A stretch of DNA of 64,000 nt from Phycisphaerae bacterium. Its GTDB lineage: Bacteria > Planctomycetota > Phycisphaerae > UBA1845 > Fen-1342. Below are positions 61,801-64,000 of this stretch, in pieces. Below the pieces are notes generated by a model. It did not search any database. It had not been told where the DNA came from and saw only the letters and a program-made list of their open reading frames with translations. The position numbers and the translations under genes are program-made. Location of the stretch: NCBI GenBank assembly GCA_030428945.1, contig JAUIEC010000007.1, positions 227,705 through 291,704 of the forward strand, read 5' to 3'. The number at the start of each line of letters is the position of its first letter. Positions within the stretch are counted from its first letter, which is position 1.

Positions 61801-64000
61801 GAAGTCGCCGACCGTTTCGCCGGTCTCACCGGTCGCGCCGATCGCCGTGGCGAAGTCGCTGAACAGGATCGGCGTTTCGCTGTCACGCGTGCGAATCGGC
61901 AGGTCCATGCCCGGTGCCGGCAACTGGAACAGCCCGCGACCGCCGGCCGCCAGACCGTCCGAGTACAGCCCGTCGGGGATCATGACCGTGCTGTGCAGGA
62001 ACTTGTTGTTGCCGACCTGCATGATCAGGTTGTCGAAGTCGACCGAGGCGTCCAGGGCCGCGACCGTGTCTTCGGTCAGGCGCCGGCGGCTGAACGGATA
62101 CTCGGTCGAGCCGCCACCGTCGTTCGGCGTGCCGGGGTTCAGGTCGACCGCGTAGTTCTCGGTACCGCGGTCACGAACCTCGCCCATGTCCAGCAGACCG
62201 TCGAGGTTGTAGTCGCGCGACAGCGGGCGGGCCCGCTTGGCCGCGAACCCGAGCGAACCGATCGGCATGCCCATGCCGGTGCCGTCGATCGAGATCAGGC
62301 TGTCGAACGTGTCGGCCGCCACCAGGGCGCCGCCGCCGAGGCTGAGCGCGTTGATCTGGTAGGTGAAGAACGAGGGGGCGTTCGGGTCGAAGGCGAGCAG
62401 TTCGCCGGTCGTCGCGTCCAGGATCGAAGCCTGCAGGAAGGCGTTGTCGATCGTGAAGTAGACATCGGGCGCCGCGTAGGCCAGGCCGACCGCACCGTTG
62501 GCCGGCGTGCCGACCAGCGTGATCAGGGTGCCCTGCCCGGTGAACGGGTCGATCTCCCACAGCGAGGTGTCAATGCCGGGCGTACCCGGGACCGGATTGG
62601 GCGTGTCAACCAGCGCCACCAGTCGACCGTTGTCCTGGTCGTACGACATGTCGCGGACCTGGCCGCCGGCCACCACGGCGATCGCGGGCCCCTGCGTACC
62701 GGCACCGGTGTTCTCGTTGATCGCGATGACCGAGTAGGTGTTGACGCCGAACAGACCGATCGTTTCGAGGGCACCCCAGAGGATGCCGTTGTCGGTGTCG
62801 TAGGCCATCGCCGTGACGCCACCCTCGAGTCCGATCGGCCCGACTTCGGTGACGGTCACGCCGCCGTTGGTATCGATCCGGACGAGTTCGTTCAGGCCGG
62901 CGTCGATGCCGTACAACTGGCTGCCGATGTGCGCCAGGCCGGCGACCGAAGGCGGCGGGGTCCGCTGCCAGGTCAGCCACTCGAGGTTCATCACGTTGCC
63001 GCCGTCAAAGCCGCTGCCGCCGTGCACGCGGTAGGCCAGCGGGCCGCCGGCATCGATCAGTCCGTCGGCACTGGCGCCGTTGGGCGTACCGTTGCCGATG
63101 TCCTGGCCGAAATCCGAAGTGTTCTGCGAGGACGTGACTTCACCGAAGCGACCGTCGCCGCCGTATCCCAGGCCCGAGACGTTCTGAGCGTGGTAGCGCG
63201 ACGACGGCAGGTCGTCGAACTCGGCCGGTCCGTCGTAGAAGTCGGGCAGTCCGTCGTTGTTGCGGTCCAGTTCGTCCGGAAGCACGGTACCGCCCTGGTA
63301 AGGCATGTCGTCTTCGTCGCGGCCGTTGCCGGCCGAGGCATCCGGGTATCCGCCGAGCTCATTGACGTTCGTGCAGCCGTTGGCTTCGGGGTCTTCCTCA
63401 GCGGGATCCGGCGGCAGAATGTCGGTCGGGACGCCCTGCTCGATGCGGGCGAGAGCGCCACCGGTGTTCGGCGTGAAGTTGCGGTCAATCCCGCCGCCGA
63501 AGTTGCTGGGGTCCTGCAACTGCGGGTTCTCGGGGTCGAAGTCCAGCAGGTTCGGGATCAGCGGGTTCCACTCGGGCGCCTGCGGCGTGCGACCGGGATC
63601 AAGCCCGGCCAGCAGGTTCTTGTCGATCCAGTACGCGTTCCACCACTCCTCGTAGCTCCAGGGGTTGGCGCCGTCGTCCGGGGAGAGCGTCACGGCGGCC
63701 GTCTGCCAGGGCGAGTCGTTGTCCTGCTGGAGCTTGCTGGTGCCGCGCTCGGTCCAACTGTCGGGACCGTCGTACTTGTCGTTGCCGCAGCGGGCGATCA
63801 GGGCGTCGGCGTTACCGGGGTAGTTGGCCCGGATGTAGCTCTCGGCCCAGGCCCGCGTGACCGGGTTCTGGTTCTTGGGACTCGGGTCGAGCGCGATCCA
63901 GTTGCCGCTGGCCTCGTCGTAAATCACCAGGAAGTCTTCGAACGGTTCGGCGTGATCCCATTCGCCATCTTCGTCGAAGTCACCGATCTCGGTGCCGTCG
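58885..64000 (-). CDS. Giant secreted M6-family (immune inhibitor A-like) metalloprotease, N-terminus outside the window
   Basis: At least 1704 residues are inside the window and the frame is open to the right edge. [17 protein letters not shown] (coded at about 61735-61782) is the M6 zinc site (HExxH...G.PD), and GVWDIMSGG follows as usual. Between the N-terminal part and the zinc site lies a ~300-residue beta-propeller-like insert ([37 protein letters not shown]). After the catalytic part come beta-rich domains, then about 13 thrombospondin type 3 repeats (DNCPD...[10 protein letters not shown], about 59080-60210) that bind Ca. The end, [10 protein letters not shown] then a hydrophobic helix then MRRRR, is a C-terminal sorting signal of the MYXO-CTERM/GlyGly-CTERM kind. 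Secreted and probably surface-anchored. Confidence 0.88.
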   Translation of the reverse strand, partial: DGTEIGDFDEDGEWDHAEPFEDFLVIYDEASGNWIALDPSPKNQNPVTRAWAESYIRANYPGNADALIARCGNDKYDGPDSWTERGTSKLQQDNDSPWQTAAVTLSPDDGANPWSYEEWWNAYWIDKNLLAGLDPGRTPQAPEWNPLIPNLLDFDPENPQLQDPSNFGGGIDRNFTPNTGGALARIEQGVPTDILPPDPAEEDPEANGCTNVNELGGYPDASAGNGRDEDDMPYQGGTVLPDELDRNNDGLPDFYDGPAEFDDLPSSRYHAQNVSGLGYGGDGRFGEVTSSQNTSDFGQDIGNGTPNGASADGLIDAGGPLAYRVHGGSGFDGGNVMNLEWLTWQRTPPPSVAGLAHIGSQLYGIDAGLNELVRIDTNGGVTVTEVGPIGLEGGVTAMAYDTDNGILWGALETIGLFGVNTYSVIAINENTGAGTQGPAIAVVAGGQVRDMSYDQDNGRLVALVDTPNPVPGTPGIDTSLWEIDPFTGQGTLITLVGTPANGAVGLAYAAPDVYFTIDNAFLQASILDATTGELLAFDPNAPSFFTYQINALSLGGGALVAADTFDSLISIDGTGMGMPIGSLGFAAKRARPLSRDYNLDGLLDMGEVRDRGTENYAVDLNPGTPNDGGGSTEYPFSRRRLTEDTVAALDASVDFDNLIMQVGNNKFLHSTVMIPDGLYSDGLAAGGRGLFQLPAPGMDLPIRTRDSETPILFSDFATAIGATGETGETVGDFGTALMAHEWLHVWEGYPDLYDYDVYQNGIENKPVGVWDIMSGGFVHPSPFLKEFGTGSGFLGTDHEPWIETTNLLDVLTPATPVQVVLPDYAFRPTDSVYYFENPNNLGERYYFWRLTRQAPGGGAINFSRLLPGDGMMMMHTDFGQTFAGFAGNLESLPQQQRIGTHAAYNIVQADGDQALEAGTSLGDGGDPWPGSSGNSTWNENSDPSSRWWGQLRSGLEVIDLDTDPDKTVVTFLWKPRLVPSLQFEDMEDAVAVGGFFPLNYEAFDFFGGTRIEIYYAKDTPDYDEIVLIDDAQFKDAPGIENGVYEVPVNALDGDGTYFFCARLVPAPGQDDMIDPANSDPIPANSNRGRGTVAEIDVNLATSFLESWTLECVDDTVVGAEKWRVSGSLSGEEPNLATTGEIFKTGNDQVSFRIEATTIDGTGADVVSSGGNFQLIDPGANFVATEFRDGDRVRILGGSGVTPGFYRITAVPSRTTLRLARSAGSSAGAGNVSYSVHAYTAGVGGFTADRYTFLTTGLTPFSDGVDFLRDDSGEPDADGDGIPDDSDNCPDDFNDGQEDADGDGIGDACDCGPNDDDDNDDVCNGSDNCPTTPNKDQSDVDGDGFGDVCDNCPNDSNLDQSDVDADQIGDACDNCPDRPNTDQSDVDGDGIGDACDPDTDDDGDGVSNFLDNCPDTPNDDQTDTDGDGDGDACDNCPQHANPAQQDRDGDGVGDACDNCPDEENPDQADADKDNIGNVCDEDEFTDGDFDGVIDRLDNCPSTFNPSQADFDNDGVGDACDNCRLFAANPGQEDRDGDGFGDACDNCPSIANPDQGAGNQDGDSIGGPCDNCPDDENEDQADRDGDGIGDVCDTCPDAANPDQADRDNDGIGDLCDNCPDLSNPTQIDSDGDGEGNACDPTPRGTTSNPNPAPTDQDDDQVTQDDPADMTPDDLAPVGCAPMACGGGMLSMMPLLLAGMLAMRRRR

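Overview
The window is about 68% GC and looks like a planctomycete chromosome, most likely of the Phycisphaerae type. Five things point there: an ECF sigma factor of the PF07638 type translationally coupled to a Ser/Thr kinase with TPRs; a pseudopilin of the DUF1559-like kind; secreted glycosidases ending in dockerin-like Asp-rich repeats; large secreted proteins with thrombospondin type 3 repeats and a Cys plus transmembrane plus Arg C-terminal sorting signal; and many short palindromic or octamer repeats between genes. No IS element, prophage, CRISPR array, rRNA or plasmid gene was seen. The only tRNA is tRNA-Pro(CGG).

Layout. 1-6.7 kb: a partial secreted protein, a lysine 2,3-aminomutase-family radical SAM enzyme, a GroES-like co-chaperone, and a coupled run larB-nnrD-glycosyltransferase-OppF-type ATPase. 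6.7-8.1 kb: a secreted orphan protein with much lower GC, whose paralogue lies at 21.9-23.3 kb next to a Cys-rich 118-residue protein. 8.8-21.4 kb: a sugar-utilisation locus on the minus strand, reading LacI regulator, pseudopilin, GH16 glucanase, 1076-residue dockerin protein, GH3 beta-glucosidase, SSS sugar symporter. It has a clear promoter and candidate operators before lacI and a good terminator after the symporter. The simplest reading is capture and breakdown of a beta-1,3-glucan such as laminarin. 23.7-26 kb: a heparinase II/III-like protein.

26-44 kb is mostly cellular genes in tightly overlapping operons: a UbiA-type decaprenyl-phosphate phosphoribosyltransferase; an AAA+ ATPase with TPRs coupled to a TPR membrane protein; pyrF; a trpG-type amidotransferase with a lipoprotein; SppA; a four-gene overlapping unit ending in miaA; a DUF72 protein; and a LigD in which the ligase domain has lost its catalytic lysine. 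The gaps between these genes carry several repeat families.

44-64 kb holds a Sel1-repeat secreted protein, tRNA-Pro, a very large lipoprotein whose centre resembles the calcium-binding and pore-forming part of anthrax protective antigen fused to a beta-helix, a VOC protein, the sigma factor/kinase pair, a secreted protein made of exact 63-residue repeats, a lipocalin, a candidate structured RNA behind a consensus promoter, and a huge partial M6-type metalloprotease. The strongest leads are the protective-antigen-like lipoprotein, the pseudo-ligase LigD, the two-copy orphan secreted family, and the candidate RNA near 58.55 kb.
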